In this document: positions 37,485 to 47,408 of the stretch, in pieces
How the letters are laid out: each line of letters starts with the position of its first letter
Position numbering within the stretch: the first letter of the stretch is position 1
Assembly: GCF_011302915.1 (NCBI RefSeq)
Contig: NZ_CP049872.1
Coordinates: 1,984,001 to 2,048,000, forward strand
Length of the DNA: 64,000 nt
Source: Thermomonas sp. HDW16
Lineage (GTDB): Bacteria > Pseudomonadota > Gammaproteobacteria > Xanthomonadales > Xanthomonadaceae
Direction of reading: 5' to 3'
The notes under the pieces: model-generated
Databases searched by the model: none
The model's input: the letters and a program-made list of their open reading frames with translations, nothing else
What the model was told of the DNA's origin: nothing
Made by a program: the position numbers and the translations under genes

Positions 37485-38821
37485 GCCGCGCGCACTCCTG
37501 CGATGCGGTCGCGCCACTGGCGCGCATTGGCGATGATGCCGTCGATATCCATGTCCACCAGCACGCGCTGGCGCAACTTGTGGCTGCCCGCGATCCAGAC
37601 GTCACTGACCTGGTGGCGGCCGCTGGCGTAGATCAGTTGCGAGACCACGTTGTGCAACGGCTGGGTTTCCAGTGCGGACAGATCGATACAGGCGATGTCG
37701 GCCTGCTTGCCCAGTTCGAGGCTGCCGACCAGATGGTCGAAGCCGATCGCCTTGGCGCCGCCCAATGTGGCCGCGCGTAGCGCTTCATGCGCATCAAAGC
37801 CCGCAGCATCGTCGGCCACCGCCTTGGCCAGGATCGCCGCGGTGCGGGTCTCGCCGACCATGTCGAGGTCGTTGTTGCTGGCGCAGCCATCGGTGCCGAT
37901 GGCGAGCGTCACCCCCGCGCGTTCCAGCGCGCAGGCCGGGCAGAACCCCGAGGCTAGCTTGAGGTTGGATTCCGGGCAATGCACCACGCTCACGCCGCGT
38001 TCGGCGCACAGGTGGATCTCGGCCTCAGTCAGCTGGGTCATGTGCACCGCGATCAGGCGGTCGTTGAACAGACCCAGCCGATCGATGCGCGCGATCGGAC
38101 GCTGGCCGTACTGCTCCACCGACTGCTGCACTTCCTGCGCGGTCTCGTGCAGGTGCAGGTGCACCGGGATGTCCAGTTGGTCGGACAGCAGGCGAATGCG
38201 CTCGAAGTTGGCATCGTTCACCGTGTACGGCGCATGCGGCGCGAACGCGGTGCCGATCAGCGCGTCGTCGCGCCAGGCATCGTGCACTTCGCCGGCGCGG
38301 TCGAAATATTCGTCGTCACTGCTGGCCCAGGCGGTGGGAAAATCGATCACCGGCAGGCCGATCCGCGCACGGAAGCCGTGGCGCTTGTAGGTGGCGGCCT
38401 GTACGTCCGGGAAGAAGTAGTTTTCGTTGCAGCAAGTGGTGCCGCCGCGCAGCATCTCGGCGATGGCCAGGGTCACACCATCGGCGACGAAATCCGGGCC
38501 GATCACCGCACCCTCGATCGGCCAGATGTGCTGCTGCAGCCAGACCTTGAGCGGCAGGTCGTCGGCGACGCCGCGCAGCAGGGTCATCGGGTTGTGGGTA
38601 TGCGCGTTGACGAAGCCGGGGATCAGCGCGGCGTCGGGTCGCGAAACGGTTTCCTTCGCGCTGAAGCGCGAACGTGCCTCGGCGATCGGCAGCACGGCGA
38701 CGATGGCGCCAGCGGAAACGACGACGGCCTGATCCGTGAGGACCACGCCGTGCGGGACGACCGGCACGACCCAGCCGGCTTCGATGATGAGATCGCAGGC
38801 CTGCGGGGCGTTGTCGGTCAT
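37481..38821 (-). CDS. mtaD: 5'-methylthioadenosine/S-adenosylhomocysteine deaminase-like amidohydrolase
   Basis: A 446-aa TRZ/ATZ-family amidohydrolase. Metal and catalytic motifs are [36 protein letters not shown] and [19 protein letters not shown]. This set matches SAH/MTA deaminases, which remove nucleobase amino groups from SAM-derived products; with ubiG next to it, a role in clearing SAH is reasonable. The exact substrate cannot be fixed from sequence. The start at 38821 lies just upstream of the efp stop at 38826, leaving 4 bases between them. Confidence 0.88.
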   Translation of the reverse strand: MTDNAPQACDLIIEAGWVVPVVPHGVVLTDQAVVVSAGAIVAVLPIAEARSRFSAKETVSRPDAALIPGFVNAHTHNPMTLLRGVADDLPLKVWLQQHIWPIEGAVIGPDFVADGVTLAIAEMLRGGTTCCNENYFFPDVQAATYKRHGFRARIGLPVIDFPTAWASSDDEYFDRAGEVHDAWRDDALIGTAFAPHAPYTVNDANFERIRLLSDQLDIPVHLHLHETAQEVQQSVEQYGQRPIARIDRLGLFNDRLIAVHMTQLTEAEIHLCAERGVSVVHCPESNLKLASGFCPACALERAGVTLAIGTDGCASNNDLDMVGETRTAAILAKAVADDAAGFDAHEALRAATLGGAKAIGFDHLVGSLELGKQADIACIDLSALETQPLHNVVSQLIYASGRHQVSDVWIAGSHKLRQRVLVDMDIDGIIANARQWRDRIAGVRAA

Positions 38822-38825
38822 CGGC

Positions 38826-39392
38826 TTACTTCACGCGGGAGACGTATTCGCCGCTGCGGGTATCGACCTTGATGATCTCTTCCTGGGCGACGAACAGCGG
38901 CACGCGCACCACCGCGCCGGTCTCCAGCGTGGCTGGCTTGCCGCCGGTACCGGCGGTGTCGCCCTTCACGCCCGGATCGGTCTCGACGATCTTCAGTTCG
39001 ACGAAATTCGGCGGGGTGACCTGGATCGCGTTGCCGTTGAACAGCGTGACCACGCATTCTTCCTCGCCCTTGATCCACTTGGCGGCATCGCCCACGCCGG
39101 CCTTGTCGGCCTGGATCTGCTCGAAGCTTTCCTGGTTCATGAAGTGCCAGTACTCGCCGTCGGCGTACAGGAACTGCATGTCGGTATCGACCACGTCCGC
39201 GGCTTCCACCGAGTCGGTCGACTTCATGGTGATTTCCTGCACGCGGCCGGTGCGGATCTGGCGGAAACGCACGCGGGTGAAGGCCTGGCCCTTACCCGGC
39301 TTGACGTAATCGGTTTCGAAGATGATCGAAGGTTCGTTGTTGACCAGGATCTTCATCCCGTTCTTGACGTCGTTCATGCCCAGGGTGGCCAT
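38826..39392 (-). CDS. efp: Elongation factor P
   Basis: A 188-aa translation factor that relieves ribosome stalling at polyproline stretches. The three beta-barrel domains are intact, and the loop [10 protein letters not shown] contains the lysine (Lys34 in E. coli numbering) modified by beta-lysine. The gene for EpmB, which makes the beta-lysine, lies divergently 93 bases away. The start at 39392 has AAGGAG 6 bases upstream. The leader holds a perfect GC palindrome (39407-39424). Confidence 0.96.
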   Translation of the reverse strand: MATLGMNDVKNGMKILVNNEPSIIFETDYVKPGKGQAFTRVRFRQIRTGRVQEITMKSTDSVEAADVVDTDMQFLYADGEYWHFMNQESFEQIQADKAGVGDAAKWIKGEEECVVTLFNGNAIQVTPPNFVELKIVETDPGVKGDTAGTGGKPATLETGAVVRVPLFVAQEEIIKVDTRSGEYVSRVK

Positions 39393-39406
39393 GGGTACTC
39401 CTTGGT

Positions 39407-39424
39407 GCCGCCCGCGCGGGCGGC
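39407..39424. promoter_or_regulatory. GC palindrome in the efp/epmB divergent spacer
   Basis: GCCGCCCGC followed directly by its reverse complement. On the efp side it would form a hairpin just upstream of the ribosome site; on the epmB side it lies just before a TAAAAT box (39426-39431) with TTGGTG 18 bases upstream. It could be an operator for both genes or an efp leader hairpin. Confidence 0.4.
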
Positions 39425-39485
39425 ATAAAATGTGGGGTTCGGGATTCCGGCGCGACCGGAACATGTCTTTGGATCGCAGACGCAC

Positions 39486-40532
39486 ATGATACCTGTTGCC
39501 CCCATGGCCTTGCAGCCTGCCCCCGCCCCGCGCTGGCGGCAGGCCTGGCGCGAGGCCCTGCGCGACCCGCGCGAACTGCTGGCGTTGCTGGGCCTGGACG
39601 CGCTGGCTGGCGACCTTTCCGACAACGCCGCGGCCCAGTTCCCGCTGCGGGTACCGCGCGGCTTCGTCGCCCGCATGCGCCACGGCGATGCGCAGGATCC
39701 ATTGCTGCGGCAGGTGCTGCCGATCCTCGATGAAGACCGCATCGTCCCGGGCTTCGGCCTGGATGCCGTGGGCGATGAAGCGGCCCGGCGCGGCGGTGGC
39801 GTGATCCACAAATACAACGGCCGTGCCCTGCTGATAGCCACCGGCAGCTGCGCGGTGCATTGCCGCTACTGCTTTCGTCGCCATTACCCATACGCCGAAG
39901 ACACCGCGGCGGCGGCTGGCTGGCGCGAGGCGGTCGAACTGATCCGCGGCGATGCCTCGATCCACGAGGTCATCCTCTCCGGCGGCGACCCACTCTCACT
40001 GGCCGACCACAAGCTGGCCGAACTGACCGAAGCCCTGCGCGAGATTCCGCACCTGCGCCGCCTGCGCATTCACACCCGCCTGCCGGTGGTGTTGCCGGAG
40101 CGGGTGGATGCTGGTCTGCTGGCCTGGCTGCGCGGGCTGCCGTGGCCGGTCGCCATCGTCATCCACGCCAACCACGCCAACGAGTTCGATGCCGCGGTGG
40201 ATGCCGCACTTGCCGATTTGCGCGATGCCGGCATCACCCTGCTCAACCAGGCGGTGCTGCTGCGCGGGGTGAACGATTCGGTCGATGCACTGGCCGACTT
40301 GTGTGAACGCGGATACGCGGCCGGTGTACTTCCCTACTACCTGCACCAGCTGGACCGCGTGGCCGGCACCGCGCATTTCGAGATCGACGATGCGCGGGCG
40401 TTGGCCTTGCATGCCGCATTGGCCGCGCGCCTGCCCGGCTACCTGGTGCCGAAACTGGTGCGTGAGATCGCCGGACAGCCCGGCAAGACCCCGCTGCTGG
40501 CACCGGACAGCGGCACTCCGGCCTCCGGATGA
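39486..40532 (+). CDS. epmB: EF-P beta-lysylation protein EpmB (lysine 2,3-aminomutase)
   Basis: A 348-aa radical SAM, PLP-dependent enzyme that turns (S)-alpha-lysine into (R)-beta-lysine for EF-P modification. The [4Fe-4S] motif is [15 protein letters not shown], followed by [27 protein letters not shown] and the PLP-lysine region near [20 protein letters not shown]. The short length, with no long C-terminal extension, marks EpmB rather than the catabolic aminomutase. It is divergent from efp, its target. A second possible start is 39504. Confidence 0.94.
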   Translation: MIPVAPMALQPAPAPRWRQAWREALRDPRELLALLGLDALAGDLSDNAAAQFPLRVPRGFVARMRHGDAQDPLLRQVLPILDEDRIVPGFGLDAVGDEAARRGGGVIHKYNGRALLIATGSCAVHCRYCFRRHYPYAEDTAAAAGWREAVELIRGDASIHEVILSGGDPLSLADHKLAELTEALREIPHLRRLRIHTRLPVVLPERVDAGLLAWLRGLPWPVAIVIHANHANEFDAAVDAALADLRDAGITLLNQAVLLRGVNDSVDALADLCERGYAAGVLPYYLHQLDRVAGTAHFEIDDARALALHAALAARLPGYLVPKLVREIAGQPGKTPLLAPDSGTPASG

Positions 40533-40577
40533 GTTAGCCTCTGCGTATCCCCCGACATTTCGAGCGACTCCACCTGC

Positions 40578-42659
40578 ATGGCCATCGGTAAGGACACCGC
40601 ACTGCGATTGATGTTGGTCGACGATCAGGTCAACGAGGCCGAGGCCATCGTCAGCGGCCTGCGCAATGCCGGCATCGCGGTGCGCCCGCTGCGCCCGGAA
40701 TCACTGGACGAACTGGCCAGCCAGCTGGCCCAGCAGCAGGTCGACCTGGTGTTGGCCGAATACGCCTCGCAGAACCTCCCGTTCAATGAAGTGGCGATGG
40801 TGGTCGGCGGCTGCGGCCGCGACGTGCCGCTGCTGGCCGTGCTGGATGGCGTGACCGATGAAATTCTGGATGCCGTGCAGGCGCTTGGGGCGCAAGGCGT
40901 GGCCCTGCGCGGGCGACCGCCGCAGTTGCTGAAGGCCGTGCGCGGCCAGTGGATCGACCTCGATGCGCGCCGCTCGCAGCGCCATCTGGAAGCACAGATG
41001 CGCGAGACCGAGCGCCGCTGCGACGCGCTGATCGATTCCTCGCGTGAACCCATCGCCTACATCCACGAAGGCATGCACATCCGCGCCAACCCGGCCTACC
41101 TTGAGATGTTCGGTTACGAGGATTTCGAGGACATCGAGGGCATGTCCCTGCTCGACCTGGTGGCGCCCGCCCACGTGGACGAGTTCAAGGCGCTGCTCAA
41201 GCGCCTGTCCAAGGGCGAAGCACCGCCACCGCGTTATGAACTGACCGCGCGCGACATCGAAGGCAACGACTTTCCCGCGATCATGGAGTTCACCGCCGCG
41301 CAATACGAAGGCGAAGCCTGCCAGCAGGTGATCTTCCGCCGCCAGGCGATGGATGCGGATCCGGAACTGGCGCGGCAGGTCGAGCAGCTCAAGCAGCGCG
41401 ACCAAGGCACCGGCCTGCTCAACCGCCCCACCTTCCTCGGCCTGCTGGACGCGGCGGTGGCCGAAGCCGCCAGCCAGGGCGCGACCCATGGCCTACTGCT
41501 GATCGAACCCGACCACTATGCGCAACTGCTGCAGGTGATCGGGCTGGATGCCGCCGACGAACTGATGACGGCGATGGGCCAACGCCTGGACAGCGTGACC
41601 CCGGGCGGCACCATCGCCCGCTTCGGCGAGCACCAGCTGGCGCTGCTGGTGCGTGGCAGCGACCACATGGCCACCAGCGAACTGGCCGAACGCGTGCGCG
41701 ATGCCTTCGCCGAACACGTACTGACGGTCGGCAACCATTCGCTCAATGCCACGGTCAGTATTGGCGGCGTGCAGATCGGCGAGAAGATCGCCAGCACCAG
41801 TCAGGTACTGGCCAAGGCCAACCAGGGCGTCGTGTCCGCGGCCGGCGTGGGCGGCAACCGGGCCGAATTGTTCGATCCGGGCGCCGTTGACCGTGCCGAG
41901 CTGGAACGCATCGAAGCCTGGGTGGCGCGAATCAAGGTGGCGCTGGAAGGCGACGGCTTCCACCTCGATTTCCAGCCGGTGATCGCGCTGCAGGGCGACG
42001 GCGTCGAGCGCTACGAAATGTACCTGCACCTGTACGGCAGCGATGGCGAACCGGTCGATGCCGGCACCTACCTGCCGATTGCCGAGGAACACGGCCTGCT
42101 GGGCCAGATCGACCGCTGGGCGGTGGCACGCGCAATCGAACTGATCGGCGAACGCCTGCAGGCCGGCAAACGCACCAGCCTGCTGCTCTCATTGTCCAGC
42201 GAGGCGGTGCAGGATCCGACCATGGCCAGCTTCATCGCCGCGCACCTGTCCTCCGCCGGCGTGCCTGGCGAATTGCTGGTGCTGGCGGTGCCGGAAGCCA
42301 AGGTGTTCACCAACCTCAGCGCCGCGCAGGCATTCCTGGGCGCGATGGCCGGCTTCGGCGTGCGCATCGCGCTGGAGCGCTTCGGCGCCGGCCTCAACTC
42401 GATGCAGCTGCTGAGTCACTTCGACCCGGCCTTCCTCAAGATCGACCCGCAATTCATGGACGACCTGGCCAAGAGCACGGATTCCCAGCAGCAGGTGCGC
42501 AACATCGCCAGCCAGGCTGCCGGCCGCGGCATCCGCACCATCGCCGACGGCGTGCAGGACGCCACCAGCATGACCCTGTTGTTCTCTGCGGGGATCGATT
42601 TCGTGCAGGGCGATTTCCTGGCCCCGGCCGGCCCAACCATGAACTACGACTTCAGCTGA
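40578..42659 (+). CDS. fimX: FimX-like REC-PAS-GGDEF-EAL protein, catalytically degenerate
   Basis: A 693-aa protein built as receiver (1-125), PAS (about 140-250), GGDEF (about 275-440) and EAL (about 445-690). The receiver lacks the usual Asp (VDLVLAEY). GGDEF reads RFGEHQL and EAL reads YEMYLHL, and the DDFG metal motif is ERFG, so neither c-di-GMP synthesis nor hydrolysis is expected. FDPAFLKID is kept. This pattern is that of FimX, whose EAL domain binds c-di-GMP as a receptor and promotes type IV pilus assembly with PilZ. The pilus role is by homology; no pil gene is in the window. It is followed by a strong terminator. Confidence 0.85.
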   Translation: MAIGKDTALRLMLVDDQVNEAEAIVSGLRNAGIAVRPLRPESLDELASQLAQQQVDLVLAEYASQNLPFNEVAMVVGGCGRDVPLLAVLDGVTDEILDAVQALGAQGVALRGRPPQLLKAVRGQWIDLDARRSQRHLEAQMRETERRCDALIDSSREPIAYIHEGMHIRANPAYLEMFGYEDFEDIEGMSLLDLVAPAHVDEFKALLKRLSKGEAPPPRYELTARDIEGNDFPAIMEFTAAQYEGEACQQVIFRRQAMDADPELARQVEQLKQRDQGTGLLNRPTFLGLLDAAVAEAASQGATHGLLLIEPDHYAQLLQVIGLDAADELMTAMGQRLDSVTPGGTIARFGEHQLALLVRGSDHMATSELAERVRDAFAEHVLTVGNHSLNATVSIGGVQIGEKIASTSQVLAKANQGVVSAAGVGGNRAELFDPGAVDRAELERIEAWVARIKVALEGDGFHLDFQPVIALQGDGVERYEMYLHLYGSDGEPVDAGTYLPIAEEHGLLGQIDRWAVARAIELIGERLQAGKRTSLLLSLSSEAVQDPTMASFIAAHLSSAGVPGELLVLAVPEAKVFTNLSAAQAFLGAMAGFGVRIALERFGAGLNSMQLLSHFDPAFLKIDPQFMDDLAKSTDSQQQVRNIASQAAGRGIRTIADGVQDATSMTLLFSAGIDFVQGDFLAPAGPTMNYDFS

Positions 42660-42688
42660 TCGATCGGCTGCCGACCGTGCCACCACGA

Positions 42689-42714
42689 AAAAGCCCGCCG
42701 GATGGCGGGCTTTT
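42689..42714. terminator. Bidirectional terminator, fimX / htpX
   Basis: Stem AAGCCCGCC-type, 42689-42699 paired with 42704-42714 (11 bp including A/T ends) around GGAT. It serves the converging fimX and htpX genes. Confidence 0.85.
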
Positions 42715-42740
42715 CGATTGCATCGGAGGCGGCGTGGAAC

Positions 42741-43637
42741 TCAGGAAACGATGCCTTCGCGGATATCACCGGCCTTCGGCGTGGCATTGCGCAGCGCGAT
42801 GATGCGCTCCTCCAGCGGCGGGTGGCTCATCAGCAGGCGCTTCAGGCCGCCACCGGCACCACCGCTGATGCCGAACGCCGCCACCTGCTTGGGCAGGGTG
42901 CTTTCGCCATGGGTCTGCGCCAGCCGCTCCAGCGCGGCGATCATCTTCGGCTTGCCCGCCAGCGCGGCGCCACCGGCATCGGCGCGGAATTCGCGATGGC
43001 GCGAGAACCACATCGCGATCATCGAGGCGAACAGGCCGAACACCATGTCCAGCACGAACACGCTGAGGTAGTAGCCGATGCCGTAGCCGTCGCGATTGCC
43101 CAGGTAACTGTCGATGGCGCGGCCCACCAGCCGCGACAGCACGATCACGAAGGTATTCAGCACGCCCTGCAGCAGCGCCATCGTCACCATGTCGCCATTG
43201 GCGATGTGGCTGACTTCGTGGCCCAGCACGGCCTCGGCCTCGTCGCGGTTCATCGCCCGCAGCAGGCCGGTGGACACCGCCACCAACGCCTTGTTGCGGT
43301 TGGCGCCGGTGGCGAAGGCATTGATCTCCGGCGCGTCGTAGATGGCGACCTCGGGCATGCCGATGCCGGCCTTCTGCGCCTGCAGGCGCACGGTGGTCAG
43401 CAGCCACTGTTCGGCCTCGTTGCGCGGGGTGTCGATGACATGCGCGCCGGTGGCGCGCTTGGCCACCCATTTGGACAGCAGCAGGGAGACGATGGAACCG
43501 CCGAAGCCGAACAGCGCGGCCATCACCAGCAGGCCGGCGAAGCTTTGCGGGTTCACCCCGAGGATCGACATGACGATACTGACCAAGGCCAGCACGGCCA
43601 TATTGGTCGCAAGGAACAGGAACACACGCTTGAACAT
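42741..43637 (-). CDS. htpX: HtpX membrane zinc metallopeptidase
   Basis: A 298-aa inner membrane M48B peptidase that degrades damaged membrane proteins together with FtsH. Two N-terminal transmembrane segments ([36 protein letters not shown]) precede [11 protein letters not shown] (HExxH zinc site), two more hydrophobic segments, and the third ligand in [10 protein letters not shown]. The start at 43637 (MFKRVFLF) is the family start; an in-frame ATG at 43700 would add 21 hydrophilic residues. Usually stress-controlled (CpxR or sigma-32 in E. coli); no such box was recognised. Confidence 0.95.
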   Translation of the reverse strand: MFKRVFLFLATNMAVLALVSIVMSILGVNPQSFAGLLVMAALFGFGGSIVSLLLSKWVAKRATGAHVIDTPRNEAEQWLLTTVRLQAQKAGIGMPEVAIYDAPEINAFATGANRNKALVAVSTGLLRAMNRDEAEAVLGHEVSHIANGDMVTMALLQGVLNTFVIVLSRLVGRAIDSYLGNRDGYGIGYYLSVFVLDMVFGLFASMIAMWFSRHREFRADAGGAALAGKPKMIAALERLAQTHGESTLPKQVAAFGISGGAGGGLKRLLMSHPPLEERIIALRNATPKAGDIREGIVS

Positions 43638-43728
43638 CGGTCTGGCATCCTGCCGCAGGAAAAGGCGCGGCTTGTCGACGAAGTGTGGCCGCGCATCCAT
43701 AAATTCAATCTGAAAGCGCGACCTTCCG

Positions 43729-44637
43729 ATGCCGGAGACCTCCTACCGCGGCCGCTTCGCCCCCTCGCCCACCGGGCCGCTACACGCCGGCTCGATGCTG
43801 GCGGCATTGGGCAGCTGGCTGCTGGCGCGCCAGGCCGGCGGCGAGTGGCTGCTGCGGATCGAGGACATCGATCCGCCACGCGAAGTGGCAGGTGCCGCCC
43901 GCCAGCAACGGCAGGCGCTGGACGCGTTCGGGCTGCAGCACGATGGCGAGATTGTCCGGCAAAGCCAGCGTGGACACCTGTATCGCGCCGCGCTCAACCG
44001 ATTGATGGCGCAGGGACTGGCGTTCGAATGCCACTGCAGCCGCGCCGAACTGGCAGCCGTTGGCGGCATCCACCGCCACTGCGTCGCAACCACCCCACGC
44101 CATGACCCGGCGATCCGCCTGCGCGTGGCGGATGGTTGCGAAATCGTTTTCGAAGATGCCGTACACGGCCCAGTCGTCCAGCGCGTCGATCGCGACGTGG
44201 GCGATTTCGTCCTGCTGCGCACCGATGGCCTGTGGGCCTATCAGCTGGCGGTGGTGGTGGACGATGCCGAGCAAGGCATCACCGACGTGGTGCGCGGCGC
44301 CGACTTGCTGGATTCCACGCCCAGGCAAATCCTGCTGCAGCGTGCACTGGGCCTGGCGACCCCGCGCTATGCGCATTTGCCGCTGCTGCTGGACGATGAT
44401 GGCAAGAAGCTGTCCAAGTCCGATGCCGCGCTGCCGGTCGATGTCGAAGACCGGTTGCCGACGCTGCGCCTGCTGTGGCATTGCCTGGGGCAATCGCCAC
44501 TCCCTGCGGACGCCCTGCAATCGACGCCCGCATTCCTTGATGTCGCCATCGCGGCATTCCGGCTCGAGCGCGTGCCGCGCCGCGCGTTGCCGCTGTCCGC
44601 CGCAGTGCACAACGATTCCGCAACATCGCATGCCTAG
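43729..44637 (+). CDS. gluQ: Glutamyl-Q tRNA(Asp) synthetase
   Basis: A 302-aa truncated GluRS paralogue that attaches glutamate to queuosine in tRNA-Asp. The catalytic core is present ([15 protein letters not shown] as the HIGH region, [10 protein letters not shown] as KMSKS), with zinc ligands in ECHCSRAEL and HRHC, while the anticodon-binding domain is missing, as expected. The start at 43729 is the first ATG of the conserved N-terminus. It is divergent from htpX. Confidence 0.94.
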   Translation: MPETSYRGRFAPSPTGPLHAGSMLAALGSWLLARQAGGEWLLRIEDIDPPREVAGAARQQRQALDAFGLQHDGEIVRQSQRGHLYRAALNRLMAQGLAFECHCSRAELAAVGGIHRHCVATTPRHDPAIRLRVADGCEIVFEDAVHGPVVQRVDRDVGDFVLLRTDGLWAYQLAVVVDDAEQGITDVVRGADLLDSTPRQILLQRALGLATPRYAHLPLLLDDDGKKLSKSDAALPVDVEDRLPTLRLLWHCLGQSPLPADALQSTPAFLDVAIAAFRLERVPRRALPLSAAVHNDSATSHA

Positions 44638-44675
44638 AATCGAAGCCCTCATCCCATGTCTTTCAGGAGATCCAC

Positions 44676-45416
44676 ATGACTTCCCGAGTTGCATTCGTGA
44701 CCGGCGGCACCGGTGGCATCGGCACCGCCATCGTCAAGCGCCTGGCCGACATGGGCCACAAGGTCGCCACCAACTATCGCAACGAGGAGCGCGCGCGCGC
44801 CTGGCAGGAACAGATGAAGGCGCAGGGCTACGACGTGGCCATCGTCAAGGGTGACGTCACCTCGCCGGAAGAGGCAGCGACAATGGTGCGCGAAGTGGAA
44901 ACCGCGCTGGGCCCGATCGAGATCCTGGTCAACAATGCCGGCATCACCCGCGACGGCACCTTCCACAAGATGAAGGCCGACCAATGGTCGGACGTGATCA
45001 ACACCAACCTCAATTCGGTGTTCAACGTTACCCGCCCGGTGATCGAAGGCATGCGCGAACGCAAATGGGGCCGGGTCATCCAGATCAGCTCGATCAACGG
45101 CCTCAAGGGCCAGTACGGCCAGGCCAATTACGCGGCGGCCAAGGCCGGCATGCATGGCTTCACCATTTCGCTGGCGCGCGAAAACGCCCGCAACGGCGTG
45201 ACCGTCAATACCATCTCGCCCGGCTATATCGCCACTGACATGGTGATGGCGGTGCCGGAGGAAGTACGCGCGAAGATCGTGGCCGACATCCCCACTGGTC
45301 GCCTCGGCACGCCGGACGAGATCGCCTACGGCGTGGCCTTCCTGGCCGACGAGCAGGCCGGCTGGATTACCGGCAGCAACCTCGACATCAACGGCGGCCA
45401 TCACATGGGGTGGTGA
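44676..45416 (+). CDS. phaB: Acetoacetyl-CoA reductase
   Basis: A 246-aa SDR enzyme making (R)-3-hydroxybutyryl-CoA with NADPH for polyhydroxyalkanoate synthesis. It has the cofactor motif VTGGTGGIG, NNAGITRD, and the catalytic Ser-Tyr-Lys in ISSINGLKGQYGQANYAAAK; NYRNEERA after the first beta strand suits NADPH. The PhaB-type end GSNLDINGGHHM is present. FabG is the main alternative, but phaR downstream supports PhaB. CAGGAG lies 7 bases before the ATG. No phaC or phaA lies in the window. Confidence 0.9.
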   Translation: MTSRVAFVTGGTGGIGTAIVKRLADMGHKVATNYRNEERARAWQEQMKAQGYDVAIVKGDVTSPEEAATMVREVETALGPIEILVNNAGITRDGTFHKMKADQWSDVINTNLNSVFNVTRPVIEGMRERKWGRVIQISSINGLKGQYGQANYAAAKAGMHGFTISLARENARNGVTVNTISPGYIATDMVMAVPEEVRAKIVADIPTGRLGTPDEIAYGVAFLADEQAGWITGSNLDINGGHHMGW

Positions 45417-45446
45417 CAACACGCTGGCGCATTGCCTGGACAAGAC

Positions 45447-45472
45447 GGGCCGGCATTGCCGGCTCGTTTTTT
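45447..45472 (+). terminator. Terminator after phaB
   Basis: GGGCCGGC / GCCGGCTC stem (one G-T pair) with an ATT loop, then six T (45467-45472), 30 bases after the phaB stop. Confidence 0.8.
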
Positions 45473-45525
45473 GTTGCAACGTTGCTGCACCTTGTTGCAA
45501 CCCGTGCTGCAGTGCGCCATGCTGC
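45471..45525. promoter_or_regulatory. TGC-rich repeat cluster, candidate PhaR operator
   Basis: TTGTTGCAAC occurs twice (45471-45480 and 45492-45501), with its GTTGCAAC palindromes 21 bp apart, two helix turns. TGCTGC occurs at 45483, 45505 and 45520. PhaR of Paracoccus is known to bind TGC-rich DNA, and PhaR genes are often self-repressed; this cluster lies 28 bases before phaR. The assignment is inference. Confidence 0.5.
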
Positions 45526-45552
45526 GCCCAGCGCCGCTAGAGTCTTTGCTCA

Positions 45553-46035
45553 ATGTCCGCGATCCGCATCATCAAGAAATATCCGAACCGTCGGCTGTAC
45601 GACACCGAGATCTCGAGCTACATCACCATCGAGGACGTGCGCCAGCTGATCGTCGATGGCGAGTCGTTCGAGGTGCGCGACGCCAAGACCGGCGACGACC
45701 TGACCCGGCAGGTGTTGCTGCAGATCATCACCGAGCACGAGCAGGACGGTCAGCCGATGCTGTCCACCCAGTTGCTCAGCCAGCTGATCCGCTTCTACGG
45801 CGATTCGCTGCAGGGCTTCATGGGCAACTACCTGGAACGCTCGATGCAGGTGTTCCTGGAGCAGCAACAGCAGTTCCGCCAACAGATGGGCGGGCTGATC
45901 GGGCAGACCCCGTGGTCCATGCTCAACCAGCTCACCGAGCGCAACATGGAACTCTGGAAGGACTTCCAGAAAAACCTGGTCGGCGGCGTTGGCACGTCCA
46001 CGCCGCCGCGCGATCGCGGCAGCCAGAAACGCTGA
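45553..46035 (+). CDS. phaR: PHA synthesis repressor PhaR
   Basis: A 160-aa regulator that binds DNA and PHA granules, releasing phasin genes when polymer forms. The N-terminal DNA-binding domain is typical (IRIIKKYPNRRLYDTEISSYITI, then EDVRQLIVDGE), followed by the accumulation regulator region (QVLLQIITEHEQDG, MLSTQLLSQLIRFYGDSLQG) and a Gln-rich helix. It lies next to phaB, with a repeat cluster in front that may be its own operator. It converges with hisI one base away. Confidence 0.94.
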   Translation: MSAIRIIKKYPNRRLYDTEISSYITIEDVRQLIVDGESFEVRDAKTGDDLTRQVLLQIITEHEQDGQPMLSTQLLSQLIRFYGDSLQGFMGNYLERSMQVFLEQQQQFRQQMGGLIGQTPWSMLNQLTERNMELWKDFQKNLVGGVGTSTPPRDRGSQKR

Positions 46036-46036
46036 G

Positions 46037-46642
46037 TCAGCCCTTCGCGCGCCGCGCCAGTTCGGCGCGCGCGCCGTCCCAGGCCAGGCCACGCGCCTGC
46101 AGCAGCACCAACAGGTGGTAGACAAGATCGGCCGCTTCGCCGCACAGGGCGGCATCGTCCGCAGTGACCGCGGCCAGTGCCGTTTCCACGCCTTCCTCGC
46201 CCACTTTCTGCGCGATGCGGGCGATGCCGGCATCGAACAGCTTGCGCGTGTAGCTCGCCTCCGCATCGCCGACCTTGCGTCGCGCGATGACCCTATCAAG
46301 CTCGCCCAAAACATCGGCTGGCGCATCGACGAAACAACTGACCGCACCGGTGTGGCAGGTCGGGCCCTGCGGGCGCGCCTGCACCAGCAGGGCATCGGCA
46401 TCGCAATCCATCGCGACCGATACCATCGCCAGCGTGTTGCCGCTGGTTTCGCCCTTGACCCATAGGCGCTGCTTGCTTCGACTGAAGAACGTGACCTGCC
46501 CGCTTTCCAACGTGACCGCCAGCGATGCGCGCGACATGTAGCCCAGCATCAGCACGCGCAGGTTGGCCGCGTCCTGCACGATGGCTGGCAGCAGGCCGCC
46601 CTGCTTGTCCCAATCCAGGGATTCGATATCGAAGTCAGCCAC
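46037..46642 (-). CDS. hisI: Bifunctional phosphoribosyl-AMP cyclohydrolase/phosphoribosyl-ATP pyrophosphatase
   Basis: HisIE, steps two and three of histidine synthesis. Residues 1-110 are the cyclohydrolase ([48 protein letters not shown] with metal ligands); the rest is the pyrophosphatase ([40 protein letters not shown]). The 201-aa form starts at GTG 46642, inside the hisF end (overlap 8 bp). It is the last gene of the his operon. Confidence 0.95.
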   Translation of the reverse strand: MADFDIESLDWDKQGGLLPAIVQDAANLRVLMLGYMSRASLAVTLESGQVTFFSRSKQRLWVKGETSGNTLAMVSVAMDCDADALLVQARPQGPTCHTGAVSCFVDAPADVLGELDRVIARRKVGDAEASYTRKLFDAGIARIAQKVGEEGVETALAAVTADDAALCGEAADLVYHLLVLLQARGLAWDGARAELARRAKG

Positions 46643-47408
46643 GGCGCACCTCGATGCCGTTGTCGTGGAGCACGGATTTGAGCGCGGGAATCGCCACCGT
46701 GCCGGAGTGGAACACGCTTGCGGCCAGCGTGGCATCCACGTCGGCATCGCGGAAGGCGTCCACGAAATGCTGTGGAGTTCCCGCACCGCCGGAGGCCACC
46801 AGCGGCACTTGGCACATCGCACGTACGGCGCGCAGCTGTTCGATGTCGTAGCCATTGCGCACGCCGTCGCTGCCCATGCAATTGAGCACGATTTCGCCGG
46901 CGCCGCGTTGCTGCGCCTCAAGCACCCAATCCAGCGTGCGGCGTGCATGCACCTGTATTTTGTCCGGGTCGCCTGTGTGGCTCCGCACGCGCCACTGCCC
47001 GTCGTCGTCGAGCAGTGAATCGATGCCGACCACGACGCATTGATTGCCGAAGGCTTCGGCCAACTCCCCGATGAGTTCCGGCCGTTGCAATGCCGGCGTG
47101 TTCACCGACACCTTGTCCGCGCCGGCATGCAGCACCGCGCGCGCGCGCGCGACACTGTCGATGCCGCCGGCCACGCAAAATGGAATGTCAAGCAGGTCGG
47201 AGACGCGCTTCACCCACGACACATCGACCACGCGTGCCTGCGGACTGGCCGCGATGTCGTAGAACACCAGCTCGTCGGCGCCTTCGTCGCGATAGCGCAG
47301 CGCAAGTTCCTCGATCACGCCCATGTCGACGTGGTCGCGGAAGCGCACGCCCTTGACCACGCGTCCGTCGCGCACGTCCAGGCAGGGAATGATGCGGCGG
47401 CTCAGCAT
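46635..47408 (-). CDS. hisF: Imidazole glycerol phosphate synthase cyclase subunit
   Basis: A 257-aa TIM barrel that, with HisH, forms IGP and AICAR. N-terminal [17 protein letters not shown] with catalytic Asp, and [18 protein letters not shown] with the second catalytic Asp region, are present. The usual text TSMDRDGT is replaced by [11 protein letters not shown], a known variation. It overlaps hisA by 7 bp and hisI by 8 bp. Confidence 0.94.
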   Translation of the reverse strand: MLSRRIIPCLDVRDGRVVKGVRFRDHVDMGVIEELALRYRDEGADELVFYDIAASPQARVVDVSWVKRVSDLLDIPFCVAGGIDSVARARAVLHAGADKVSVNTPALQRPELIGELAEAFGNQCVVVGIDSLLDDDGQWRVRSHTGDPDKIQVHARRTLDWVLEAQQRGAGEIVLNCMGSDGVRNGYDIEQLRAVRAMCQVPLVASGGAGTPQHFVDAFRDADVDATLAASVFHSGTVAIPALKSVLHDNGIEVRRG

